From Acidaminococcus fermentans (GTDB lineage Bacteria > Bacillota > Negativicutes > Acidaminococcales > Acidaminococcaceae): a stretch of DNA of 64,000 nucleotides. Below are positions 15,393 through 22,965 of this stretch, piece by piece. The stretch is taken from NCBI RefSeq assembly GCF_009696675.1, contig NZ_VULN01000004.1, positions 124,001 to 188,000 on the forward strand, given 5' to 3'. Numbering within the stretch: the stretch's first letter is position 1; every line of letters starts with the position of its first letter. Made by a program: the position numbers and the translations under genes. The notes below the pieces were generated by a model. The model had not been told where the DNA came from. It did no database searches and worked only from the letters and a program-made list of their open reading frames with translations.

Positions 15393-16145
15393 TTACCGTT
15401 CCAACTCCTGCACCGTCACTCCCGGATGCCGGTACTGGTCTTCTTTCAATACCACCCGGCCCCGGGCGGTGATGGCCTGATGGGGACAGCCATGGAGACA
15501 GGCCAGGCAGTGGAGACAGTAATTCCCCATCACCGCCGCTTTTTCCCCCAGATGGATGTTTTCCACAGGGCACAGCCGTACGCATTCCCCGCAGCGGACA
15601 CACCGGTCCGGTGCCACCTGCACAGCCAGATACCAGTTCCCGATTTTCCGTCCCAACCAGGTGTCAAAAAGCCCGGCCATCAGGGAATCCTGTTCCTGGG
15701 AATGGTCTTCCTTCCGGTTTTTCACCGCTTCCGCCCCTTCCCGGACCAGGGCCTCCTCCTTGTCCAGTTTTTTCAGGTCATACCCTATATGGGACTTCAT
15801 GCAGATGGTGCTGTTGGCGATAAGCGGTACTGCCCGGCTCCAGGCAAGATGGCAGCCCTTTTCTCCCAAGAGCTGCTGAAGGGTCCGGAAGGTCCGGCCC
15901 CAGGTACTGCCGCAGGTGGCCAGAGCATACACATAGACGCCTTCCGGGAAAGCGTGGCTGCGGACAAAATCCTGCACATTGGCAGGCACATCCCCGTAGT
16001 ACACCGGGAACACCAAGCCGACGGCCGGCCCTTCCAGTGTCTTTTCCCTGGTCCGGGTGACGGAACAGATCCCGTCCCCCAGGGCGGCGGCCAGTTTCCG
16101 GGCCAGAGCCAGGGAATTGCCGGTGGTGGAAAAATAATAGATCAT
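15393..16145 (-). CDS. EFR1-type flavodoxin-ferredoxin fusion protein
   Basis: A 250-residue cytosolic electron-transfer protein. Residues 1-160 form a flavodoxin-like domain beginning IYYFSTTGNSLALA (FMN phosphate loop STTGNS), and residues about 180-235 carry two 4Fe-4S motifs, CVRCGECVRLCPV and CLHCLACLHGCPH. This combination defines the EFR1 family; the redox partners are unknown. The upstream in-frame ATG at 16250 reads through the terminator of the neighbouring thioesterase gene, while the ATG at 16145 has AGGAAAGGAAGC upstream, so the short form is used. Confidence 0.88.
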   Translation of the reverse strand: MIYYFSTTGNSLALARKLAAALGDGICSVTRTREKTLEGPAVGLVFPVYYGDVPANVQDFVRSHAFPEGVYVYALATCGSTWGRTFRTLQQLLGEKGCHLAWSRAVPLIANSTICMKSHIGYDLKKLDKEEALVREGAEAVKNRKEDHSQEQDSLMAGLFDTWLGRKIGNWYLAVQVAPDRCVRCGECVRLCPVENIHLGEKAAVMGNYCLHCLACLHGCPHQAITARGRVVLKEDQYRHPGVTVQELER

Positions 16146-16182
16146 GGTTTGCTTCCTTTCCTGATACAGAAAATCCAGCGTC

Positions 16183-16569
16183 TCAAAGAGACCGCTGGAT
16201 TTTTTTCGGTTTCCGGTTTTCGTCCAGGGATACGTACACAAACAGGGCATCCGCCGCCCGGACGGGCTCCTGGTCTTCCTGTTCCGGTTCCAGCCAGGCC
16301 ACCACTTCCACCTCCATGGAGGTGTTCCCCACCCGGATCACCCGGCCTTCCAGCTGAAGAACCGTACCGTAGGGGATGGGCACGTAAAAGTTCATGCCTT
16401 TTACAGCAGCTGTAGTCACCCGGGTCCAGACGAACCGGTGGGCAGTGATCCCGCTCAGTTCGTCCATCCAGCCCATAAGGGTGCCACCGAAAAGGTGTCC
16501 GGCGGAATTGGCCATGGACAGCATCACGGACCGGGTCATGATCACCGGCTGGTTGTGTTCCAGCTTCAT
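16183..16569 (-). CDS. Acyl-CoA thioesterase, hotdog fold
   Basis: A 128-residue single hotdog-domain protein of the YciA/BFIT type that hydrolyses acyl-CoA to the acid and free CoA. The family motif NSAGHLFGGTLMGWMDE near residues 20-37 carries the likely catalytic Asp, and the short VRVGNTSMEVEV strand is typical. Its ATG overlaps the stop of the upstream SGNH gene by 4 nt, so it is translationally coupled. A hairpin overlapping the last codons (16168-16200, followed by TTTT) acts as terminator. The acyl substrate is unknown; glutaconyl-, crotonyl- or butyryl-CoA would be natural in this organism. Confidence 0.82.
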   Translation of the reverse strand: MKLEHNQPVIMTRSVMLSMANSAGHLFGGTLMGWMDELSGITAHRFVWTRVTTAAVKGMNFYVPIPYGTVLQLEGRVIRVGNTSMEVEVVAWLEPEQEDQEPVRAADALFVYVSLDENRKPKKIQRSL

Positions 16570-17159
16570 GCCTGCTCCTGGAGAGCGGCTTTCAGCACTT
16601 CTTCAAAGGCTTCCGCTACCGCCTGGTACCCTTCTTTGTTGGGATGGAGGCCATCCTGGAACATGCTCCGGCCGGTTTTCTTTTCCGCTTCGCTGAGGAC
16701 CTGTTCATAGTCCAGCACCGGAAGATTCCGGCGTTCTGCTTCTTCCTGGAGCCATTGACGGTATTCCCGGAGAGCCGCATTGTGCTTTTCAAATTCACTG
16801 GGCAGCTGCCAGCCCTTTTCCGTACTTTCGATCCGGGTCAAAGGTGGGATCCCCAGGATCACAATGGGCAGCCCTGCATCCCGGGCCTTGTCCAGAGTAC
16901 CGGCCATGTTTTCTTCAATGGAGCTCATGGGTTCGTCCAGCAGGATGTCGTTCATGCCGCAGCACAGGAACACCCCGTCGGCCTTTTCATCCACCACATC
17001 CATTTTGAACATACCCCACATGACCAGGGTCAGTTTGCCCCCGGCAGCGTTGTTCACCACTTCAAAGCCCATCTTTTTGGAAGCGATGTCATACCAGGTG
17101 TTGGCCAGGGTTTCGTTGGTGCAGCTTACCAGGCTGTCACCGATAAAAGCCATTTTCAT
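16566..17159 (-). CDS. SGNH/GDSL-family hydrolase
   Basis: A 197-residue esterase-like protein. Block I is GDSLVSCTNE with the catalytic Ser, block III is CCGMNDILL with the Asn, and block V is DGLHPNKEGY with the catalytic Asp and His. No signal peptide is seen, so it is probably cytosolic. The ATG at 17159 follows GAAGGAGAAATTTTC; a further upstream in-frame start runs into the ribosome-binding site and is rejected. It sits between an M20 amidohydrolase (13 nt upstream) and a thioesterase (4-nt overlap) in one three-gene operon. The substrate is unknown. Confidence 0.88.
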   Translation of the reverse strand: MKMAFIGDSLVSCTNETLANTWYDIASKKMGFEVVNNAAGGKLTLVMWGMFKMDVVDEKADGVFLCCGMNDILLDEPMSSIEENMAGTLDKARDAGLPIVILGIPPLTRIESTEKGWQLPSEFEKHNAALREYRQWLQEEAERRNLPVLDYEQVLSEAEKKTGRSMFQDGLHPNKEGYQAVAEAFEEVLKAALQEQA

Positions 17160-17172
17160 GAAAATTTCTCCT

Positions 17173-18381
17173 TCAGTCTTTTTTGCTGAAATCCACACCC
17201 TGGTTCAGAGCCTCCAGGGCGTTGATCACCACCTGGCTCATGAGCTTGGAGCCCACCACCAGGGCGTTTTCGTTGGGACAGAGTTTGGCGTTGTGGAGGC
17301 CGTGGACCGGTTCCCCTTCGGTGCCGCAGCCCAGCCACAGGAAGCAGCCAGGGATATCCTGCATGTAGAAGCCGAAGTCTTCCGCCGTCAGATCCGGCAC
17401 CACATGGGACACCAGACCTTTTTCCCCCAGCACCTGCCGGGCCGTATCCTCCACCACTTTTTCCGGAACCGGCCAGTTGTCCAGTACCGGGTAGCCATAG
17501 TAATAGTTGAATTCGCAGTCCACGCCTGCAGAGGCCTTCAGGCCGTCCAGGATGCCCTGGATGAATTCCGGGATCCGTTTCCGGTTGGTTTCGTCCAGGG
17601 TCCGGATGGTCCCTTCCAGGGTCACTTCATCAGGCACCACATTATACCGGGATCCCCCGTGGATGGTACCGATGTTGATGGTGGCCGTGGCCAGAGGGCT
17701 CACCCGCCGGCTGACAATGTGGCTCACCTGCTGGAGAAAGTCCGCTGCCGCCATAATGGCATCGATGCCTTCCTGAGGATGGCCTGCATGGGAAGTCCGT
17801 CCTTTAATCACCACCTTGATCCGGTCGGAACCGGCCATCATGGCCCCAGGCTTTACCCCGATCTGGCCGCAGACAAAGTTGGGCCATACATGGAGACCGA
17901 ATACCGCCTTTACGTCCTTCAGGAACCCGTCTTTGATCATGTACCGGGCGCCGCCGGTGGGAGCCAGCTCTTCCGAAGGCTGGAACAGCAGCCGGACGCT
18001 GCCCTGGATCTCGTCCTTCCGCCGGAGCAGCCGAAGAACCGTTTCCAGCAGGGTGGTCATGTGGATGTCATGGCCGCAGGCATGCATCACCCCGGGATTT
18101 TTCGAGGCATAGGGCAGTCCTGTATCTTCCCTGACGGAAAGGGCGTCCATATCCGCCCGGAGAGCCACCATGGGCCCGGGTTTGTTTCCGGTGATGGTGG
18201 CCGCCACCCCGTAGTGGCCCTGGCCCCGGACCGGATCCAGTCCCAAGTCCTTCAGGATATGGAAAATCTTCTCCGAGGTATTCTTTTCTTCCGTGCTCAC
18301 TTCCGGGTGTTCGTGGAACCACCGGCGCCATTCAATACATTGCGCTTCCAAAGCATCTTCCGTCATATGCAGTACATCCAT
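17173..18381 (-). CDS. M20-family amidohydrolase (hippurate / N-acyl-amino-acid hydrolase type)
   Basis: Zinc-dependent amidase of 402 residues. Metal-ligand motifs are visible: HEHPEVSTEE near residue 27, ALRADMDALSV near residue 75, MHACGHDIHMTTLL near residue 100, PSEELAPTGGA near residue 135, and a C-terminal EDFGFYMQ. Members remove acyl groups from N-acyl amino acids or cleave related amides. The ATG at 18381 has GGAGGGG 8 nt upstream; the earlier TTG is rejected. First gene of an operon with the SGNH hydrolase and thioesterase. It is only distantly like the other M20 enzyme at 21689-22879. Confidence 0.9.
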   Translation of the reverse strand: MDVLHMTEDALEAQCIEWRRWFHEHPEVSTEEKNTSEKIFHILKDLGLDPVRGQGHYGVAATITGNKPGPMVALRADMDALSVREDTGLPYASKNPGVMHACGHDIHMTTLLETVLRLLRRKDEIQGSVRLLFQPSEELAPTGGARYMIKDGFLKDVKAVFGLHVWPNFVCGQIGVKPGAMMAGSDRIKVVIKGRTSHAGHPQEGIDAIMAAADFLQQVSHIVSRRVSPLATATINIGTIHGGSRYNVVPDEVTLEGTIRTLDETNRKRIPEFIQGILDGLKASAGVDCEFNYYYGYPVLDNWPVPEKVVEDTARQVLGEKGLVSHVVPDLTAEDFGFYMQDIPGCFLWLGCGTEGEPVHGLHNAKLCPNENALVVGSKLMSQVVINALEALNQGVDFSKKD

Positions 18382-18468
18382 GGAAATCCCCTCCAAAATC
18401 CAATGAAAACATCAGAAAAACTTTGCAATCAACAGGGTTATTCTACCATTTTTGGGGAGATTTGGAAA

Positions 18469-18602
18469 TGGGTCTGTTGCCTGAGCAACAGCCCCGTCAA
18501 CGGTCAAAGGCCAATGGAGACTATCTGCCAAAGACAGCTGCGTTTCCATTCAAAAATTTGCCTGCAAATTTGTCAGTGGGCCAGTGACCATTGACCGCTG
18601 AC
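18469..18602. repeat. Terminator remnant plus MITE-like inverted-repeat element
   Basis: GGTCTGTTGC-CTGA-GCAACAGCCCC (18470-18494) is joined to an element bounded by imperfect 22-nt inverted repeats: 18495-18516 starts GTCAACGGTCAA and 18581-18602 is its complement at 18 of 22 positions, starting GTCAGCGGTCAA when reversed. The 64-nt interior contains a CAAAAATTTGCCTGCAAATTTG hairpin. Shorter copies of the end occur at 12163 and 25491. No coding sequence is present. It resembles a small non-autonomous mobile or REP-like element. Confidence 0.5.
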
Positions 18603-18643
18603 AAAAAATACGGCCCCGGGAAGCTCCCGGAGCCGTATTTTTT
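18603..18643 (-). terminator. Terminator of nrdDG
   Basis: AAAAAATACGGCTCCGGGAG and its near-complement form a long stem ending in TTTTTT on the minus strand, 3 nt past the nrdG stop. Confidence 0.9.
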
Positions 18644-18646
18644 CAC

Positions 18647-19180
18647 TCATGCATATTCCTCTCCATCCCACAGGACGATGGTCCCGGTTTCCAGGGACTT
18701 GGGCACGTTGATGATCCGCTGGTTTTCGCTGCCTTTGAAACGCAGGTTCAGGTTCTTTTTGCTTTCCACAAATTCCCCGTCCACCAGCACATCCAGGTAC
18801 CCCAGCATCTCCCGGGTAATGGCCGGGTCCCCCAGCTTTCCGGCCAGCATGTCGTGGTCGAAAAGATAGCCGCTGTAGCACCAGATGGTCTTTTTCGGAT
18901 ACCGCTCCCGGATGTGCCGCAGCACCCCCACCAGCACTTCCTGGTTGGCCGGTTCGAAGGGTTCCCCTCCCAGAAGGGAGAACCCCCTGATGTACTCCGG
19001 TTCCAGGTCTTCCAGGATTTCCTGCAGCTGGGCCTGGGTAAAGGGCTTGCCGAAGGCGAAATCCCAGGTTTCCTGGTTGAAACAGCCTTTGCAGTGGTGG
19101 GTGCAGCCGCTGACGTACAGGGAAACCCGTACCCCGGGGCCGTTGGCCACGTCACATTTTTTGATGGTTGCGTAATTCAA
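18647..19180 (-). CDS. nrdG: Anaerobic ribonucleotide reductase activating enzyme
   Basis: Radical-SAM activase of 177 residues that installs the glycyl radical on NrdD. The 4Fe-4S-SAM motif is CTHHCKGCF (C-x3-C-x2-C) near residue 30, preceded by NGPGVRVSLYVSG and followed by SLLGGEPF. It lies 12 nt downstream of nrdD in the same operon and ends at a strong terminator. NrdDG makes deoxynucleotides without oxygen, as expected for a strict anaerobe. Confidence 0.96.
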   Translation of the reverse strand: MNYATIKKCDVANGPGVRVSLYVSGCTHHCKGCFNQETWDFAFGKPFTQAQLQEILEDLEPEYIRGFSLLGGEPFEPANQEVLVGVLRHIRERYPKKTIWCYSGYLFDHDMLAGKLGDPAITREMLGYLDVLVDGEFVESKKNLNLRFKGSENQRIINVPKSLETGTIVLWDGEEYA

Positions 19181-19192
19181 CGAAAAGCCCCC

Positions 19193-21319
19193 TTACAGAT
19201 GCAGCACTCTGGATTTGATTTCTTTGGTCTTCCCCACGTTCCAGAAGTTTTCTCCCAGATAGCCGCAGGTCCGCCGGGTCACGTTCATCTTGGACTGATC
19301 CTTGTTGTGGCACTGGGGGCATTCCCATTCCAGATTGTCGTTGATCTGGATTTCCCCGTCAAAGCCGCACACCTGGCAGTAGTCGGATTTGGTGTTGAAC
19401 TCCGCGTACTGGATGTTGTCGTAGATGAACCGGACCACATCCTCGATGGCGGTGGGGTTCTTCTTCATGTTGGGAATTTCCACATAGGAAATGCAGCCGC
19501 CGGAGGAAATAGGCTGGAACTGGGCTTCGAACTTGAATTTGCTGAAGGCGTCGATAGGTTCCCGCACATCCACATGGTAGGAATTGGTGTAATATCCTTT
19601 GTCGGTAATATCCTTGATGGTTCCGAACCGTTCCTTGTCGATCCGGGCAAACCGGTAGCACAGGGATTCTGCCGGCGTGCCGTACAGGGCAAAGCCCAGG
19701 CCGGTCTGTGCCTTCCAGTCGTCGCAGGCTTTCCGCAGCCGCTTCATCACCCGCATGGCGAATTCTTCCCCTTCAGGAGTGGTGTGGCTGCAGCCTTTCA
19801 TGGCCTTGGTGCATTCGTACAGGCCGATGTACCCCAGGCTCAGGGTGGAATAGCCCCCTTCCAGCAGCTTGTCGATGGTTTCCCCTTTCTTCAGACGGGC
19901 AATGGCGCCGTTCTGCCAGTGGATGGGGCTTACATCGCTGCGTATCCCCTTCAGGGCATTGTGCCGGACCATCAGAGCATCGTAGCACAGTTCCAGCCGT
20001 TCATCCAGCAGCTTCCAGAACTTTTCCTCGTCCCCTTTGGCCAGGATCCCGATCTGGGGCAGGTTCAGGGACACAACCCCCTGGTTGAACCGGCCTTCGA
20101 ACTTGTAGTTGCCCTTTTCATCCTTCCAGGGAGACAGGAAGGACCGGCAGCCCATGGGGGAGAACACGTTCCCCTGGTAGATTTCCCGCATCTTCTTGGC
20201 GGAAATATAGTCCGGATACATCCGTTTGATGGAGCACTGGACCGCCAGTTTGGTCAGGTAGTCATATTTGCCGCCTTTCAGGCAGTTGAATTCATCCAGC
20301 ACATAGACCAGTTTGGGGAAGGCCGGGGTCACATAGACGCCCACTTCGTTTTTGATGCCTTCCAGCCGCTGCCGGAGGATTTCCGCAATGATCTGGGCAT
20401 TTTCTTCGATGTATTCGTCATTGGGGTCCAGGTGCAGGAACAGCGTCACAAAGGGAGACTGCCCATTGGTGGTCATCAGGGTGTTGATCTGGTACTGGAT
20501 GGTCTGGACGCCGCTGGCCAGTTCGTCCTTCATCCGGCTGTCCAGGATGGCTTCCATTTCTTCTTCCGGCAGCTGGCCATGGGTAGTTTCAATCAGGCGC
20601 TTGCGGAATTTTTCCCGGCTCCGGCGCAGATATTTGCCCAGGTGGGACACGTCCACGGACTGGCCGCCATACTGGGCGGACGCCACGGAAGCGATGATCT
20701 GGGTCATAACGGTGCAGGCCACCTGGAAGCTCTTGGGGCTTTCGATCAGTTTGCCGTGCATCACCGTGCCGTTGTCCAGCATATCCCCCAGATTCACCAG
20801 GCAGCAGTTGAACATGGGCTGGATGAAGTAATCCGCATCATGGAAGTGGATTTCCCCCAGGTCATGGGCCTTGGAGATCTTCTCCGGCAGCACTACCCGG
20901 CGGGTCAGGTCACGGGATACTTCCCCGGCGATCAGGTCACGCTGGGTGGATACCATCACTGCATTCTTGTTGGAGTTCTCCTCCATTACGTCCTTGTTCT
21001 TGTTGCTGATCAGGCTCAGGATGGAATCATCGGTGGTGTTGGCCTTCCGGACCAGGGCCCGGTTATACCGGTAGATGATATAAGCCTTGGCCAGTTCATA
21101 ATGGCCCCGGACCATGATCTGTTTTTCCACCATGTCCTGGATGTCTTCCACCAGCAGTCTCTTTTTATTTTTATGCTCTACGAAGGAAGCTATCTCTTCG
21201 ATGTCTTCCTGTCCCAGCCGTTCTTTTTCTTCCACTGCCTTGTTGGCTTTGGATATGGCAGTGACGATCTTGTTCCGGTCAAAAGAAACCGTGGATCCGT
21301 CCCGTTTGATAACCTTCAT
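19193..21319 (-). CDS. nrdD: Anaerobic ribonucleoside-triphosphate reductase
   Basis: Class III ribonucleotide reductase of 708 residues. An N-terminal ATP-cone domain (about residues 1-90, MKVIKRDGSTVSFDRNKI) provides allosteric control. The zinc site is formed by CQVCG and CPQCH near residues 645-680. The C-terminal glycyl-radical site is RTCGYLG. The ATG at 21319 follows GGGGGAGCGGCC. Two promoter candidates and two NrdR boxes lie upstream (21379-21527). nrdG follows directly. Confidence 0.97.
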   Translation of the reverse strand: MKVIKRDGSTVSFDRNKIVTAISKANKAVEEKERLGQEDIEEIASFVEHKNKKRLLVEDIQDMVEKQIMVRGHYELAKAYIIYRYNRALVRKANTTDDSILSLISNKNKDVMEENSNKNAVMVSTQRDLIAGEVSRDLTRRVVLPEKISKAHDLGEIHFHDADYFIQPMFNCCLVNLGDMLDNGTVMHGKLIESPKSFQVACTVMTQIIASVASAQYGGQSVDVSHLGKYLRRSREKFRKRLIETTHGQLPEEEMEAILDSRMKDELASGVQTIQYQINTLMTTNGQSPFVTLFLHLDPNDEYIEENAQIIAEILRQRLEGIKNEVGVYVTPAFPKLVYVLDEFNCLKGGKYDYLTKLAVQCSIKRMYPDYISAKKMREIYQGNVFSPMGCRSFLSPWKDEKGNYKFEGRFNQGVVSLNLPQIGILAKGDEEKFWKLLDERLELCYDALMVRHNALKGIRSDVSPIHWQNGAIARLKKGETIDKLLEGGYSTLSLGYIGLYECTKAMKGCSHTTPEGEEFAMRVMKRLRKACDDWKAQTGLGFALYGTPAESLCYRFARIDKERFGTIKDITDKGYYTNSYHVDVREPIDAFSKFKFEAQFQPISSGGCISYVEIPNMKKNPTAIEDVVRFIYDNIQYAEFNTKSDYCQVCGFDGEIQINDNLEWECPQCHNKDQSKMNVTRRTCGYLGENFWNVGKTKEIKSRVLHL

Positions 21320-21378
21320 GGCCGCTCCCCCTTAGAATATTTGTTGATAATTTACCGTATTTAAGAATAACTATCCTT

Positions 21379-21407
21379 ATTATACATGAAAAACTGCAAC
21401 TGTACAA
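21379..21407 (-). promoter_or_regulatory. Proximal promoter of nrdDG
   Basis: On the minus strand, -35 TTGTAC and consensus -10 TATAAT with 17-bp spacing and a TG extension. About 60 nt before the nrdD start codon. Confidence 0.65.
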
Positions 21408-21443
21408 ATCCTTTTTCCAGTTCCGCACTTGTCGCTGATAGAT

Positions 21444-21472
21444 ATGATACACCAAAACTCCCGTTTCAGCAA
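21444..21472 (-). promoter_or_regulatory. Distal promoter of nrdDG overlapping an NrdR box
   Basis: On the minus strand, -35 TTGCTG (21467-21472) and -10 TATCAT (21444-21449), 17-bp spacing. The -35 overlaps NrdR box 1. Confidence 0.6.
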
Positions 21473-21485
21473 CTATATCTTGTGG
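21470..21485 (-). promoter_or_regulatory. NrdR box 1
   Basis: CAACTATATCTTGTGG matches the NrdR consensus ACACWATATATWGTGT at most central positions. It overlaps the -35 of the distal nrdD promoter. Confidence 0.7.
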
Positions 21486-21511
21486 CAAAAATCGTTTTAT
21501 ACCCCAAAAGA

Positions 21512-21527
21512 ACACTATAGATAGTGT
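21512..21527 (-). promoter_or_regulatory. NrdR box 2
   Basis: ACACTATAGATAGTGT is a near-perfect, almost palindromic NrdR box. Its centre lies 42 bp from that of box 1, that is four helical turns, so both sites face the same side of the DNA as in known NrdR-regulated promoters. Confidence 0.85.
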
Positions 21528-21608
21528 GTTTCCTTGGAAAGCACGGCTGTTACGTTTTTTCGCGCTCCAAGCTCTTTCCGTACCGGGACAGTCCAGGACC
21601 CACCCAAA
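21528..21608. other. Non-coding stretch between the NrdR boxes and the M20 terminator
   Basis: Together with the flanking regulatory sites this forms the 368-bp gap between nrdD and the M20 gene. No open reading frame or recognisable RNA is seen in this part. Confidence 0.5.
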
Positions 21609-21642
21609 GAAAAAGAGGACGGAATGGGCTTCTCCGTCCTCT
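21609..21642 (-). terminator. Terminator of the M20 peptidase gene
   Basis: AGAGGACGGA pairs perfectly with TCCGTCCTCT around a 9-nt loop, followed by TTTTTC on the minus strand. Confidence 0.85.
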
Positions 21643-21688
21643 GTTACAGATTTTCAAGTTTACAGTGAAACCAGGTGACACTCTCCGG

Positions 21689-22879
21689 TCACTTGTCTTC
21701 GGCAGCCAGCCGTTCCTGGAATTCCTGCCGGATGGCGGCCAGTTCTTCCGGATTCTCCACCAGTTCCAGAACCGTATCCGCCAGGATCTTGGCCCCAAAG
21801 GCCACGGCCTTGTGGGCGGCTTCACTTTTCCCGGCAGCAATGAATTCCGGGGAATGGGAACTGGTGCCGTCTGGCACAAAGGCCACCCGGATGCAGGACC
21901 CGGGGACCCGGTGCATTACATTGGCAAAATCCGTGGATCCGGTGCGCTGCCGGGGAGGCTGACAGTTGGGGGCCTGAAGTGCCCGGGCATGCTTCATCAG
22001 AATGTCGTTGAGCTGAAGGTTGGGGATCTTGTTATCCAGGATTTTTCCCACTTTGGCCTCCACTTCCGTTTCCGTCATCAGAGCCGCCCCCTGGAAGATC
22101 TTTTCCAGCCGGACCATCAGTTCCTTCACCGCTTTTACAGTATTGGCCCGTACCATCACCTGGGCTTTGGTGAGACTGGGCACCACATTGGCGGCGGTGC
22201 CGCCTCCGTCGGTAATGTTGTAATGGAGCCGCACATCGTCAGTCACATGCTCCCGGAGACATTCCATGCCGTGGAAGGCCAGGCACATGGCATCCAGACT
22301 GCTCCGGCCCGCTTCCGGTTTCAGGGCCGCATGGGCGGCTTTTCCATGGTAGGTCAGGTCATATTCTGCATTGGCCAGGCATTTGATGTCCGTCTGGGTG
22401 GCCGGCCCCCCGTGCATCATCAGGGCCACATCCAGCTCTTCAAAGGTACAGCCGTTCCGGATCATAATGTATTTGCCGCTGATGTTTTCTTCTCCGGGAG
22501 TCCCGTACACCGTCAGGGTAAAAGGATTGTCCCCGGCTGCCTGCCGGATGGCCTCTGCCGCCCCCAGGATCGCCGGTCCCTGCATCTGATGGCCGCAGCC
22601 ATGGCCCATGCCCGGCAGGGCGTCGTATTCGCACAGGAGCCCCAGATTGGGTCCCCCTTCTCCGTTTTTCCACACAGCCCGGAAGGCGGTCTCCAGGCCC
22701 CCGATGCCCCGGGTCACGGCAAAACCGTGGGCTTCCAGCCAGTCCGTCAGCAGTTTGCTGGCAAACACCTCATGAGGTCCGATTTCCGGATGGTCAAAAA
22801 TGGCATCTGCCATGTCCGTCAGTTCTTTTGCATGTCCGTCCACCCAGTTATTGGCCCGGGCAATCATTTCATCCAGCAT
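21689..22879 (-). CDS. M20-family amidohydrolase (AbgB-like)
   Basis: Zinc-dependent peptidase or amidase of 396 residues, resembling p-aminobenzoyl-glutamate hydrolase subunits. Motifs: DHPEIGPHE near residue 30, LCEYDALPGMGHGCGHQMQG near residues 85-105 with metal-binding His, and GTPGEENISGK near residue 130. The dimerisation domain lies in the middle. It is 86 nt downstream of a YfcC-type transporter gene on the same strand, so transporter and hydrolase probably take up and cleave the same amide or peptide. Substrate unknown; the link to the divergent LysR regulator is inferred. Confidence 0.88.
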   Translation of the reverse strand: MLDEMIARANNWVDGHAKELTDMADAIFDHPEIGPHEVFASKLLTDWLEAHGFAVTRGIGGLETAFRAVWKNGEGGPNLGLLCEYDALPGMGHGCGHQMQGPAILGAAEAIRQAAGDNPFTLTVYGTPGEENISGKYIMIRNGCTFEELDVALMMHGGPATQTDIKCLANAEYDLTYHGKAAHAALKPEAGRSSLDAMCLAFHGMECLREHVTDDVRLHYNITDGGGTAANVVPSLTKAQVMVRANTVKAVKELMVRLEKIFQGAALMTETEVEAKVGKILDNKIPNLQLNDILMKHARALQAPNCQPPRQRTGSTDFANVMHRVPGSCIRVAFVPDGTSSHSPEFIAAGKSEAAHKAVAFGAKILADTVLELVENPEELAAIRQEFQERLAAEDK

Positions 22880-22965
22880 CTTTTTCTCCTTCCGCAGGTC
22901 CCTGACCGATTTTCTCTCCGGTCACCCACTCTGCACTCTTCACTCTTCACTCTTCACTCAAAGTA
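22880..22965 (-). repeat. Spacer with short tandem repeat CACTCTT
   Basis: Three exact 7-bp copies of CACTCTT (22934-22954) plus a partial copy lie between the transporter and the M20 gene. A related CTCTGCACTCTGCACT string occurs near 10796-10811. No coding function is seen. Confidence 0.55.

Noticed and set aside
18854-21364. Plus-strand open frame of 836 codons opposite nrdD
   Set aside because: Antisense artefact of a strongly conserved gene.
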